64,000 nucleotides of DNA from Piezodorus guildinii (GCA_023052935.1 CM041297.1:5074280-5138279), one strand, 5' to 3'; shown: positions 19,289 through 30,792, counted from the stretch's first letter. Program-made: numbers and translations. Notes: generated by a model not told the origin, from the letters alone.

Positions 19289-19627
19289 TAGGGGTGGGCA
19301 TAATCGAATGATCGTCATAATCTGATGATCGAATGATTAATATGCATTTTAGCAGACGATATGTCACAATTCCGTCCCTATTATGATGGCTGAACTAGCT
19401 GGGCCTAGGTGCAGATATGCATATAATTTATGTGATGAGAAAAAAAAAAAGAAGAAAAAAAAAAGGTCGTTCGATTATCCCGGTTCCTTATAATCCCTCG
19501 ATTATCATCGTTGAACAATTCAGTTCTCATTCGTTTCTTCAAACCGATTAATCCGATAATCGATTAATTCGAATAATTGAAATAATCGAATCATCCGATA
19601 ATCGTCATTCGATTATGCCCACCCCTA
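19289..19627. mobile_element. hAT-2: 339-bp hAT-like MITE
   Basis: The two ends are 23-bp perfect inverted repeats beginning TAGGGGTGGGCATAATCG. TAGGGRTG-type ends are typical of the hAT superfamily. Subterminal ATCGAAT/ATTCGAT motifs recur. It has no coding capacity. I could not confirm an 8-bp TSD. It interrupts a SINE-B. Confidence 0.65.
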
Positions 19628-19913
19628 CTCTGAATAACAGAGGGGCCAATACGCCTCGTCTTCAAAATTTTTTAGTCATCCAATAAAAACAAATCTTTTA
19701 ATATTGTCAAATTCTTGATTTCCTTATTTAATTTAATAATGGCCATCTTTTTCTATTTTTTATCTATTAATTATTACAATTTTAACATTTTTTTTTTAAT
19801 ATCTATTTTCTATTGAAACATTTAACTTTATGCATAATGAAGAATAAATGAATGATACTGTAAAGAAGAGGCTGTTCCTAAATGACCTAATTAAATTAAT
19901 ATACTCTTAAAAA

Positions 19914-20610
19914 AAGAATAGAATAGAAAAAAAAAATTTATTCTGGGACTAGGTCCCCTAAGAATAACAGTTATGTACAATCGGAATATATATTATGTCT
20001 GGCCAACAGACAAAAAACATAATTAATTATTATTTAAAATTACAAATATTTACAATGAGACAAATACTATACATAAAAAATAACAAAGAAATTAATAAAA
20101 AATATATATCTTCTAATTGTATCTTCTGAGAAAATAAAGTTTTGCTTAAACGAAATCAAATTAAAAGAAAATTAAAATTTGGGCAGTGAACAGTAATCTT
20201 CATTCATTCAATATAGATTTCTAGATAGAATTGACATTTGCTGATAGTCTTTTTGGGATGACAGAAGGTATAGGAAAAGTTGGGATTTGAATGAGGATAA
20301 AGTGGCAGCATGGCGGATGTGGGTTGGTAGAGAATTCCAGAGCGTGGTAGAGCGAACAATGAAGGAACGATCAAAAGTTTTGGTTCAGTGGGTAGGAAGG
20401 TAAAGGTCAGAATGTCGGGATCTAGTTTCAAGTGAGTGGACTGAGGATTTAAATTGAAGGAGACTGTGGATGTAGGGAGGATGCTGGCAGTTAATAGTTT
20501 GGTAGAGCTATGATCCAAGGAAATATTGTCTGCGGGTTGAGGGGAGGAGCCACTTTAATTCACCGTATGAGTGGGTAACATGAGACCTCCTTGAAGTACC
20601 GAAGACAAAT
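19914..20610 (-). pseudogene. CR1/L2-like LINE 3' end with TATTC-type tail
   Basis: On the minus strand the frame reads RFVFGTSRRSHVTHSYGELK, later TFDRSFIVRSTTLWNSLPTH and ATLSSFKSQL, the conserved C-terminal blocks of CR1/L2-type LINEs. There are internal stops. The 3' UTR contains the small hairpin GGGAC...GTCCC and the tail is built on CTATTC units. The same UTR occurs at 42727 and 56281. Confidence 0.75.
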
Positions 20611-20639
20611 CTTAAGGAAATAATATAATAGGATAATCT

Positions 20640-20715
20640 AAAGTAATAATATTCTGCCACAGCCGAGATTCGAACCCAGGACCCGGAGAACAGTAGCCTA
20701 GTGCTCTATCCACTC
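20640..20715 (-). mobile_element. SINE-B head fragment
   Basis: It contains the B-box complement 'ggattcgaacc'-like segment and the A-box region, matching the head of SINE-B at 4310-4384. Confidence 0.55.
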
Positions 20716-20734
20716 CATTAGATAAGACTATTTT

Positions 20735-21792
20735 GATTAATTTCTAGATAAAGCAATTGAATAATATTTTCATAAAATGGCAGGTACGAAATTTATAAAA
20801 TTGAATTTACTTTTGAAACTAAGGACGATAAGTCGTTTATTATTAGCAGTTCTTTTCACGAAGTACTACTTATATGTACATATTCAATTTCGATCCAAAT
20901 CGTGCTAACATTTCCTTTCATAAGGTGAAAAGATCTGGTGCGGGCAACACACCTATCTGTGCTGTTAAAATCGATTAAAGAATTTTAAATACAGTTAGAG
21001 ATACAAATGAGTGAAACTAATTAAGAATTTATTAAATTGAATTTATATATAAACATGTGCTTTATTAAAAAATCTATTACATTATTATCTAAAACAATCA
21101 GTTTTTCATTACTGTTTATTACCTTTTACAAGCTTGAAGATAATATTTGTTTCTAAAATATTTCTCTTTCCAACGGTATATTATATTGTACATGTATATT
21201 ACTGTTTTTATGTTCATAAATACAAAAATTTCATAAAACAAATATTTTTGCTATTTCCTGCTTTAGTTGGAAATCGAATTCGTTCAACTTATATATTTAA
21301 CTGTTTTTTATCAATGATAATAATATGATATGTTATTTTTTTTTCATAGAGTCCACACAATTAAAGGTACTTCAGAGGTAGAAAATTTAAAATACTAGTA
21401 TTCAAACCCTGTCAGACCGTTTCAATCAGAATGAAACCTACATGATATTAGAGCCTATTAAATTTTGCGAGTTAAATTAAAATAAAAAATAGCTGTTTTG
21501 AAGAAAATCGTAAAAAGGTGCAAAATGCATTCTATAAAGTGCCTCTTCTGGTTGGCCGATAATGATGAAAAAGTTTCTGACATCTCGGGCGTATAGCTGT
21601 CTTAAAAATGAAATTTCAGTTTCATAGGGATTTTCGTTTTTGCGCTGGAGTTACCACACCCGGACACACACACACACACAGACATTTTTGCCGGACTTTG
21701 TCATTTGGACTCATGGGATCCTAAAACGTGTATTTCCATTGAAAACAATAATTCGAAAATTCTCACGATCTCAAATCATTCCGTTACTATAC

Positions 21793-21800
<8 letters not shown>
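20735..21800 (-). repeat. R1K copy with 5' extension and TA tract
   Basis: A reverse-orientation R1K from the 'tctggtgcgggcaacacac' end (20941) to the 'gaaaattctcacgatct' end. Its left 200 bp (20735-20935) align with 25615-25820, so the full repeat may be longer than 1 kb in some copies. It contains a CA tract at 21664-21680. Confidence 0.7.

Positions 21801-21860
<60 letters not shown>
21793..21860. repeat. (TA)n microsatellite at the R1K end
   Basis: An uninterrupted TA run occupying the position where other R1K copies have the palindrome TTACTATATATAGTAAG. Confidence 0.9.
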
Positions 21861-21863
<3 letters not shown>

Positions 21864-21869
21864 AGTTAA

Positions 21870-23374
21870 AGTAAAACAAAAAAATAACAAAAGATCTCTT
21901 TTATGAAAGAATACTGGGCCAACAGGAAAGCTAGGAAAAGCTCGGAAGGAAAAAAGAATTCGAAGACAGCAGATGTCACGTAAAACAAGCACCCTAGTCC
22001 TTACATGGCCCAAACGAAGAAAAAAATAAATAAACAACAAATATCACTTACCTTAGCTTATCAAACTGTCAACTAGTGGAGATAGGACCTCTTCATAGTC
22101 TGTTTTCATTATCTGCATTAACAAAAAAATAAAAAGTTAAATTAAAATAAACTTATTTATATTAATTTAGCAATATTCTTTTACATTATATCCCAGTTAG
22201 GACACCAGTAATATAGATAAGATAATTTAAAAAAAAACAAAGTCCCTTAAGCGTAAATAATTGCAGCTTGCGAAATAATAATAAACAATAGATCGGAAAA
22301 AATTATAAGAAACGACATATTTAATAATACTTTTATACAATTCTACGAATATCTGTAGCAACCTAACGGACTCACACGCGAATGACCTAAACCAATATTA
22401 AATGAAATATATAAATAAAACATTGCAATTATTAATACAGTTAAAGAAGATAATAAAAAAATAATTAGGATTAAGTTGAAAGGAATAAGCGTTATTTTGA
22501 GAACCAACCACCTTTAAGTAGAATCCATTTAAACTTAGATATTTAACTTAAGGAAGACCATTAGCGATATTTCGCGAAGAATAAAGTGTTGAATTATATA
22601 TAACAATAAATGCATTTATTTAAGGGTGGAATATTTATAGATTTTATAAAGAAAGAGGGGATTAAATTAAAATGTTCTCAATATTTCAATTTCATCCTCT
22701 TCAGTTCGCTACAAACCTATTTTACAACCTAAGGAAATAATATATTCTTTATCACAAACTAAAATATCAAATCAATAAACAATAGAATTATACATTTTAA
22801 AACAATCTTATAAGACCTTCTAGTGTAAGGATAAAAACAAGATGATACAGTTTGCGACTTAGGAAAGTGTAAGAGTTGAGGAGCTAAGGTAAAGACACTC
22901 TAGGTGGAACAGAAAAATATGGAAAAGTTACAAGTGAAAAATATTAAACAAATTTATATTTTATAACAGAATAGGAAAACTTCCAAAGGAGGAAAGAAAC
23001 TTCAAAAAAAAAGAAACTTGAACAAACGAGAGCATACTAGTATATGTATGGAAGAAAAAACATTTTAACTCGGACTTTCTTATGATAAGGAAATCCAATA
23101 TAGTAAATTATTAGGTAAATTAACAAATAGTTTTTTTTTCTTGTTTTTTTTACTTTGTTTATTTAAATTTACAACAGCATTACAACGTTTCCATAATTTG
23201 TTTTTATTAGTTAATAACCTATTGGTGAAAATTTATTGTTTTATTTAAGTTGACAGTTAATTAATAAATTATTTTGTGTGAACAAGCAGTATGGAATCAA
23301 GCGAGGTATATCTATTTTCAGTTGTCTTCCCTAAAGGGATATTGAGGTCTTTATGGATCCATAACTTTGATTCA
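21870..23374. other. Long unannotated AT-rich stretch
   Basis: No element, RNA or coding signature recognised over about 1.5 kb. It could be unique sequence or very old repeats. Confidence 0.4.
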
Positions 23375-23612
23375 TTAAATGTCACTTTATACAGTGGAAG
23401 TACTGCATTTCGCAATTTAAGGTTTAATTAGGATAGGGATCTTTAACAAGTACACGACATCAAACCGCAACGAGACTACCGATTTTCGTCCCTTCCGAAG
23501 GACGGGTTTATCAATGATTTTTTTTACTATAATCCTACGACAATCTGCCGGGTTTTAATCTATGAAATAGAATGTTGTTATGATAGCCACTACACCACAG
23601 GCGATCCCTATG
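23375..23612 (-). mobile_element. SINE-A, diverged full-length copy
   Basis: Complement of SINE-A from the 3' part (ttaaggtttaattaggatag) to the head region near 'agccactacaccacaggcg'. Confidence 0.6.
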
Positions 23613-23639
23613 GATCCATATTATTGATAACTAACCTAC

Positions 23640-24244
23640 GAGCTAGGCTTATTAGCATTTTCACGGGAAAGTTTGCGGGCTAGAAAGAAAAAACGTCGCT
23701 GAACACGAATCTGAAATTTTCGAGTAAACAGTTTTCGGAATTCGGAACCTGTACTGTTACCAAAAAATTAAATTTAAATTAGCTTATAAGACTTATTATT
23801 ACAAAAGTCATTTTCATCTCCTTTCAGGAAATATACGTTTCTGGATTATAATGTTTCACATTAATAGAAACATTCCTTTTCTAAGAAGATCGTTAATTTT
23901 CCACCTTCCGATAATCTTCCGACTAGCTCTAGTTACAAAACGGTATATCCTATAATAAAAACTTCCAAATAAAAAAAGTAGTCAATTTCGTTAACATCAA
24001 TTGTGTATATAATAGTCTTTGCCTCAAAACCCTTATTTTTCGAGATATAGTAAAAAAAAAAAACCCAAAAGATGTGACTACGACTTGGCAAAGTATGAAA
24101 AAAAAAAAGGTTCCAGGTAAAATATTTGCCCGCAGACTTCAGATTCGTGTTTAGCAACAGAAAAAACATAAAGGGTAAAAAAAAATCCAAACTGGATAAA
24201 AACTTTCCCGTGAACCCCATTTTCAGAGCTATTACTAGCCTAAT
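23640..24244. mobile_element. Imperfect inverted-repeat element, about 600 bp
   Basis: The left end (GCTTATTAG, then TTCACGGGAAAGTTT, then GAACACGAATCTGAA) recurs inverted at the right end. The arms are about 60-100 bp with insertions. The minus-strand 95-codon frame inside is Phe-rich from T runs and is not a recognisable protein. Probably an old MITE. Confidence 0.45.
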
Positions 24245-24303
24245 AAGGGTGTTCAGGATTTTTCAAAGCATATTGGAATACAAGTTTATATATACATGTT
24301 TTT

Positions 24304-25131
24304 AAATGTTCTTAGGTTTCAGTCAATAAATAAATAATTTTATTTGTGCAACGTTTCGAAAATTTATCGTTCTCATATTTATGCTTTAACAGTGGAAAAA
24401 CAAAAAACAGAACATTACTATTCTTATACAATAATTAATAGATGATGTTATTGTTATAGAGCCAGAAAAGAAAGTATTGAACAATGGATAAGACATACAG
24501 TAGTTAAACAGATATTTCAATTATAATTTAGAAATTTACTTGTAATTTGAGATAAAACAGTGCCTTACATAGATATATGTGTAGACTATAAACTTTGAAA
24601 GAACTTCAGCGATGCAAGGGAATAGTTCAGCTATGGAGGATTTTCCAAATTTATGACTTAAGGATTCCGGGGTTTTCTATTTTAGGTTATTTGTTTTTAT
24701 TTTATTTTTATTTAATATTATTATTATTCATACGTTATTTTTTTGTTTTCTTTTATTAATATGTGTTTATTAAATTTGAGTATCGTGCATTAAGGTTTAG
24801 GACATCATATTTTTTTTATTTATGGCGCGATTTTTCTTTAAAATTTCGTTTGAAGCTGTTTTTTTTTTTTCGTTTTTCTGAAATAAGTGGTGAAGGCAGT
24901 TAGATCTGGTTTATTAGGGTTTTTTTTTTTTTTTTTTTGTAATCGAAGTGTAGCTATATTTGTGTTGATACACTCTACTTCTTAAATATGTTCCAAAATA
25001 AGATTTTCCGCATTTGTCTTTACAAGGAATTTCGTATAGTACATTTAATTTAAGGTCTAATTTCTCAATAAATTCATGGAACGTTGCATAAATAAAAGTG
25101 TTTATTTATTGACTGAAACCTAAGAACATTA
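24304..25131 (-). mobile_element. Penelope-like element remnant with inverted terminal arms
   Basis: A 50-bp inverted repeat bounds the unit: AATGTTCTTAGGTTTCAGTC at about 24305, complementary to the end near 25131. The minus strand directly inside the right arm encodes a GIY-YIG endonuclease fragment. No reverse transcriptase is left, so the copy is 5'-truncated with an inverted terminal segment attached. That structure is known for Penelope-like insertions. Confidence 0.65.
24930..25075 (-). pseudogene. GIY-YIG endonuclease fragment of a Penelope-like element
   Basis: The frame starting at 25075 reads HEFIEKLDLKLN, then VLYEIPCKDKCGKSYFGTY and LRSRVYQHKYS. It matches the family pattern (hydrophobic)-Y-x-I-P-C...CGK-x-Y-I/F-G-x-T...R...H, which is the Cys-containing GIY-YIG core appended to Penelope reverse transcriptases. 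Only about 48 residues survive; the catalytic Glu region and the rest are gone. A T run at 24922-24938 follows. Confidence 0.65.
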
Positions 25132-25196
25132 GAAAACTTAAATTATCAACAGTCGAGAACTAATTAAACAAAAAAAAAAAATATATATATATATAA

Positions 25197-25242
25197 ACAT
25201 ATATCTTATTATATATAACATATTATATAATAAGATATATGT
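25197..25242. repeat. Perfect 19-bp hairpin
   Basis: ACATATATCTTATTATATA pairs with its complement at 25224-25242, with an 8-base loop. AT-only composition, so a chance microsatellite origin is likely. Confidence 0.7.
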
Positions 25243-25249
25243 ATAACAT

Positions 25250-25610
25250 ATTCCTCCCAGGATCTTAATGTCGTTCGAATAATTTTTATACTAAATCATC
25301 TTCTACTTCAACGTTAATTGAAAAAGAAAAAATCGTTGGTGACAGTAAACAAAACCAGAGGAATGTATACAGAGAGCCCTAATGATAGATTAGAAGAAAT
25401 ATTCCAACAATTGCATGGATTAGATCCACTTTCGACTATAATTAGGATCTTTTCTTAGGGAATTTTCTCGAAATAGATTACTGCCTTATCGAAATTATAC
25501 CATCGATTTAAACCTCGTTTTAAATTGATAGCTGGCTCTAGGCAAATTCCAACTCGGACAATATCGATAACTTATTTATATCAAGAAGCACTCAGCTGAT
25601 TAGACTTTGT
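25250..25610. other. Unannotated stretch
   Basis: Nothing recognised. Confidence 0.35.
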
Positions 25611-26277
25611 TGATTTATATCTAGGTAAGGCAATTGAATTATATCGTATGATGGAGAACATTGCAGGTACAAAGTTCGTATCATTGAATGTACTATTGAA
25701 ATTAAGGATAAGTTGTTCACGAATAGCTGATCTTTTCACTTGTACGTACATATTTAATTTCATTCTAAATAGTGCTAAAAAATTACCTTTCAAAAGGTGA
25801 AAACAAAAAATGTTATTAGAAAAAAAATCTGGTGCATGCAACACAACACACGACTTTCACTAACCTCCGAAGTTAAATGAATTGAAGAATTTACAAATAC
25901 AGTTGAGAGATAAAAATCGGATAAAGAAGTAATTTCAAAAGAAACATGTATTTTATTAAACAATCTTATCAACAACAATCATTTAGTTTCATCGCTCTCC
26001 ATTAACTTTTTCAATTATGTGTCTAAGATAATATTTTTTTTAAATCTTTAATTGGTATATTTTACATCTAAAAAAACACAAAAATTGAATAAAAAATAGT
26101 TTTGCTATTTATATCGAATTCGTACAACTTTTATATTTACCTGTTTTTATCAATGCTAAAAAGATTATGATTTTATTTTCAAATCTACTTAATTAAAGAT
26201 ACTTAACAAGTATATAAAAATCGGCATTTAAGCCATGTCAAGCTATTTCGATCAGAATGAAACCTACATCATATTAA

Positions 26278-26445
26278 ATTACATGAGGAAGATGGTAGGG
26301 GTGCGGTCATAAATTATAAACACATATTTAAAACAAGCGCTATTTTAATCATGTGCCGACGTTTCGGCCTACAATGTGGGCCTTCATCAGTGTTGACTCT
26401 GAGACGGTGTCTAAAGAAGTGTGGTCGACAATAACTCCATCATTA
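26278..26445. mobile_element. FB-1b: single-arm copy of FB-1
   Basis: A 13-bp TSD, TACATCATATTAA, at 26265-26277 and 26446-26458. The insert matches one arm of FB-1 (GGTAGGGGTGCGGTCATAAA onward) and then a unique end, with no second arm. Removing it restores R1K continuity. Confidence 0.85.
26358..26390 (-). ncRNA. Hammerhead-like core in FB-1b
   Basis: On the minus strand: CTGATGA, an 18-nt stem-loop with GGCC/GGCC, GAAA, CGTC, with all core positions kept. Stem I pairing beyond two bases is not seen. Confidence 0.5.
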
Positions 26446-26799
26446 TACATCATATTAAGGCCCATTAAATTTTACAACAATACATAGTGTTTAATCAACA
26501 TTTTTAGACGTACACATATTTCTTGCTCTAAAAATTTGCAAAATACATGGTGTAGATTGCACTAGTGATCAGGCGATTTTAGTGAAATGGTTGCTGTAAC
26601 ATCTCGGGCGTATTTCTTAAATATGAAATTTCACTATCGTACGACTAACACACCACACACACAAACCTTTTTTCATGACTTGGTAGTTTGGACTCCGGGG
26701 CCCAAAAACGTGTATTTCCGTCGAAAATTGAAAATTTGCACTATCGCAATACTTTGTCTTACTGTATATTTCATACACGCGTAAGTGAAAGTAAAATAT

Positions 26800-27404
26800 C
26801 AAGATTTTAATGCAAATTAATCAAAAAAATTGGTTTAGTAATAGTTCATAATAATAGATAAGTGTCATAATAGAATTTGCTAGAATGGATTTAGGAAACT
26901 TTCTCAATTGTACTACATATATGTAGGTAATTAAGTAACTCGTAATTATGTACTTGTTAATTAAATACCTAAGCTAAAGATAGCCTCAGTCTTAAAGGGA
27001 ATAACATATTAGAACTCTTAGAAAGAATTAATTAAAAGAATCCGTTAAGATAATGGGTTCAATGACCGACTACTGAGGGACCAAAACCATACAAAATACT
27101 TTTTAGAAGTATTATTTAAAAAACCTGGGGCACACATCGCAAATTCGGTCTTCCTTTTCTACTTAAAATAAATATATTTTTAATATTTATATTCATTAGT
27201 AAAGACAAAGGATTTAGATTTGATCACAGTTTCAGAATCTGTTGATGAGGTGGCCTAGAGATTTCCTGATACAATCAACTCTTTTAGTTGAGATCATACT
27301 TGCTAATTGTAAATATTGATTTGCAGATAGCAAATAAAAATAATGTCAGAACTTTTTATTGAATTATATATAATCAGAACTTTTTAATATGCCAATAAAA
27401 ACAT
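26800..27404. other. Unannotated AT-rich stretch
   Basis: Nothing recognised. Confidence 0.35.
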
Positions 27405-27545
27405 GTTTATTCGTTTAACGTCACTGCTACTGTGGCTAATCAGAAGATGCTACTAGTGGGAGTCCTAAATTTTGCCTATCCAGGTTTAATTAGGATAGGG
27501 ATCTTTAACGAGTACCTGACATCGCACAGGCTCGGGACCACCTTT
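27405..27545 (-). mobile_element. SINE-A fragment
   Basis: Complement of the SINE-A 3' half, from 'gtttaacgtcactgctactg' to 'gcacaggctcgggaccacc'. The head is missing. Confidence 0.65.
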
Positions 27546-27579
27546 TATTATTATTTATTTTTATTATAAATAATGTTTA

Positions 27580-28610
27580 ACTTCTTAAAAGGTGTTTCTA
27601 AATTTGAATAACATACTTCTTCATCCTCCAGTCCTACCTCTCTGATAAAACCTTTAAAATCAACCACAATAGTTCCTATTCATCCAATTTTACTCAGTCT
27701 GCTGGTGTTCCTCAAGGCAGTATCCTAGGACCCATTCTCTACACAGTCTATACAGCTGATATCCCAACCCATCCTAACACATTCCTTTCTACCTATGCCG
27801 ATGACACTTGCGCGCTATCAGTTAATAACGATCCTAGTATTGCCTCTCAAAACCTCCAATCCCACATCAGAGACCTTGAGGTATGGTGTCAGAATTGGAG
27901 AATTAAAATCAACTCCAATAAATCCCACCAGATTACCTTTACCCTTCGTCGTAAACCTATGACATCCTGCCCTACAGTGTCCTTTAATGATATTCCGCTT
28001 GTCCCTGTTGAACAGATCCGTTATTTAGGCCTCCTGCTTGACAAACGTCTTACATGGAATCCGCATACAAGAATGAAAAGACAAGAAACTGCTCGCCGAT
28101 TTCGGTCACTTCAACATTTACTTGACAGACGCTCTAACCTTTCTTTTTACTACAAAATACTAATTTACATGACAATCATAAGGCCTATCTGGACTTATGG
28201 AGTTGAGCTTTGGGGCTCTACTAAACCATCAAACTCTTCCCGTATCCAATCCTTACAATCCAAAATCCTTAACGCTCCTTACTTTGTCACCAACAAAATC
28301 ATCCACAAAGACCTTAATGTTCTATATGTTGCTGATTTGGCTTGTACCAGGTATCACTCCTTCCATGAAAAATTCCACTCCCACTCTAATCTACTAGTTT
28401 CAATCCTTGCTTCCACTTCAATTCCTGACAATCCGCCGAGGCGTCTGAAAAGAAGATGGCCTCGAGACCTTCTTGTGTAGATTCACTACTAGAGTGCTGC
28501 CAATGGGCAGTTTCTCTTCATGTTTTTTTCATGAGTATTATCATTGTAGCATATTTACTTGATGTAAGAACATACAGTTGTAAATTTCAATAAATGGATT
28601 TAAAAAAAAC
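27580..28610 (+). mobile_element. JkB LINE, 5'-truncated, best-preserved copy
   Basis: It contains the longest JkB reading frame and a normal 3' UTR ending 'caataaatgg' plus an A-rich tail. It gives the reference for the other JkB fragments at 921, 4475, 6945, 36311, 45911 and 62283. Confidence 0.8.
27608..28480 (+). pseudogene. JkB ORF2 fragment: RT palm and C-terminus
   Basis: The frame is open from 27608 to the stop at 28480, about 290 codons, longer than the part starting at the first Met (27959). It contains LQSYLSDKTFKI, GVPQGSILGPILY, the catalytic block STYADDTCALS, WCQNWRIKINSNKS, RYLGLLLDKRLTWNPHTRMK, WTYGVELWGSTKPSN and a RRLKRRWPRDLLV end. A short in-frame loss follows SKILNAPYF, where relatives have RKILN. 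The endonuclease and RT fingers are missing, so it is not autonomous. Confidence 0.85.
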
Positions 28611-28784
28611 AAAAACATATTTTCATGATTTTTATGTTACACTTGTTTGTTTTTATATAACATTATCATATAGTTATTTTATTTTTTTCTAAAAATAATA
28701 TTTTAATGATATCATAGGCTATGTTAGGATCTCTTGGCATCAAAAGTAATATTTGGTGTTAATATTCGAATTCATATCTACAAA

Positions 28785-28965
28785 ATCTGGTGAGCGCGAC
28801 ACCTCCGTTGTTAAAATCAATTTAAGAATTTTTAAAAACAATTATAGACAAAAAATTGCATTGATTTCCAATAGAAACATGTTTTTAATTGAACATTCTA
28901 TAATAATATTATCTAGGACAATAAGTTAGTTTTATTGGCTTTTCATCATTCTCCGTTTGAACTAA
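28785..28965 (-). repeat. R1K fragment
   Basis: It matches one end of R1K ('aaaatctggtg', then CTCCGTTGTTAAAATCAATT) and stops after about 180 bp. Confidence 0.6.
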
Positions 28966-29460
28966 TGAATTTAAGATTCGTGTAGATAAATTACAATCTC
29001 TCGAAAATAAAAATATTATCCTCCCATTCCTGTTTCGACCTTCTTCACTAAGATGAGGAAAACAATGCCGAGATTCTTAGGAAACATTGAGGTCTGATTG
29101 GTTTAGGATGGCAATATCATTGTTTACTTAACAATCACGAAACATAATAGCATTTATAATATATTTATTTTCATAACTACTCAAGAAATACCGAAAACCT
29201 ATCTGAGATACCAACGGAAAGTAATAACCTTAAGATATAGAGCAATATTAAATATTTTAAGAGACAGATCGTTCGGCATTTTTGGGATAAAATGAAAGTT
29301 GACGCGATTATTTCTAACAAATGACAATAATATAGCACTATATGTTAATAATTATATTTATATAATTTTTTTTCTCGATTTTTAAGCATAAATATCTTTT
29401 TCCAAAAAATGCTTTTGGTCTTACCGTGTTTCTTGATAAGGTTTGAGATTTGACGATTTG
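28966..29460. other. Unannotated AT-rich stretch
   Basis: Nothing recognised. Confidence 0.35.
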
Positions 29461-29461
29461 C

Positions 29462-29858
29462 CACAATTGAGACGTTGATTTCCAAAAGGTACTAAAGGAC
29501 ATTTTTTATTAAATTGATTTTTTTACATATTTGTATTCTCATCATTTAGTTCTATCTAAATATTCTATTTGATGTTATCTAATGAATTCTAAAGTCCTTA
29601 AAAAACACGATTTAGAAATGCGGTCATTTTCTAAAAGTACTAATTACGCATTTATTTTCGTTCTAAATCATTCTAAAAAAATTCATTTCATAACTTTAAT
29701 ATGATGTTATTATTATAGTAAAAAAATAATTCTAAATTTTAAGGCAAAAAGACCCAAATTAGCTGATTTAATAATTTAGTAATGAGAGATTTTCGCGCTT
29801 CCTGTAAAATTTCCTAGAATGGATATAGTACCTTTTGGAAATCAACGTCTCAATTGTG
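29462..29858. mobile_element. MITE-1, complete 397-bp copy
   Basis: Terminal inverted repeats of about 30 bp (CACAATTGAGACGTTGATTT and its complement at 29839-29858). The interior aligns with 46698-48549 (after removing a LINE) and with partial copies at 39286, 41410, 41720 and 60465. No coding capacity. TSD not resolved because the TIR ends are themselves palindromic. Confidence 0.8.
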
Positions 29859-30655
29859 TCTATCAACAACTCGGTGACGAGCCCTGGTCTCCTCCACCAG
29901 CCCTCTCCAGTTATTTCTATCTTGTGCAGCCGTCATCCAGTTCAGGATATCCCTTGCATCTGCTGTCACACCATCCGACCATCTTAGTTTCAGTCTCCCG
30001 CTTCTTCTGACGCCGTGGAGAGGTTCAGTCAAAACGGCTTTAGTGATTGTCTTATCCTCCATTCTAGCCACGTGACCAGCCCACCGCAGTCTGTCAAGCT
30101 TCAAGGTCATTACGACATCATTGTCCTTAAAACATGTATACAGTTCATCCAATGTCCATTGAAATGAACTCCTCCGAAAATTCGTCGAAGTATTTTCCTT
30201 TCAAAGACTTGTAGGTCCTGTTCAGTTTTTTTACTAATCGCCCATGTTTCTGATCCATACAACGGACTGGGCGAACCGACGTCTTATATAGATGGAGCTT
30301 AGTCGACTTGTCCAGAAGCCGGGAAGTGAACTCTCTTCGGAGGCCAAAGTAGCACCTCTTTGCCATCAAAATTCTTCTTCTCACCTCCACTTCTGGTGCA
30401 TTATCTTGCGTTACAAGAGACCCCAGATAAGTGAACTGGGCCACTTTTTCAAAGTTAAAGGGGTCAACATTGATGGTCTCACCGGGTAGGGGTTCTTCTC
30501 CTGTTGCCATTTAGTTTGTTTTCCCCACGTTAACCTCCAGTCCAAGCATTCTGGCAGCCTCCATTAGGGCCAAAAATCCTTCTTTGACAGACTGCAACGA
30601 CCGCCCTATGATGTTAACATCGTCCGCGTAGGCTAATAGCTGGGTCGATAGCATA
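29859..30655 (-). pseudogene. RTE-like LINE reverse transcriptase, broken
   Basis: Starting near 30650 the frame reads LSTQLLAYADDVNIIGRS, the catalytic YADD block, then ARMLGLEVNVGKTN and a stop. It continues after the stop with VAQFTYLGSLVT, VEVRRRILMAKRC and KLHLYKTSVRPV. After a frameshift it has LRWAGHVARMEDKTITKAV and GRLKLRWSDGVTADAR, the C-terminal blocks typical of RTE-type LINEs. At least one stop and one frameshift separate these pieces. It abuts MITE-1 on its 3' side. Confidence 0.75.
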
Positions 30656-30792
30656 TTAGCCAAACAAAACACACACAAAAAAAAAACGAATTTTTCACAT
30701 TCGTTAGTTTTATATGGGAAGGCCGATATGTTTCTAACGAAACTAAATATATTCCTCTAGACCTTTTAAACTCTATTTATTAGTTCTATAAT

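Larger units (their letters stand above)
25615..26797 (-). repeat. R1K copy interrupted by foldback half-copy
   Basis: A reverse-orientation R1K with the 5' extension shared with 20735-20935. The main body runs from 'tctggtgcatgcaacac' (25829) to 'gcgtaagtgaaagtaaa' (26797). FB-1b is inserted at 26278-26445. Confidence 0.7.

Noticed and set aside
21640..22040. Open frames across the TA microsatellite as proteins
   Set aside because: They are poly-(Ile-Tyr) translations of the (TA)n run.
23933..24220. 95-codon Phe-rich membrane-like protein
   Set aside because: The hydrophobicity comes from T runs inside an inverted-repeat element, and no family pattern is seen.
24350..24382. Hammerhead core at the Penelope-like terminus
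   Set aside because: GAAACGTT is present, but the expected CTGATGA position reads ATAAATA, so the core is not supported.
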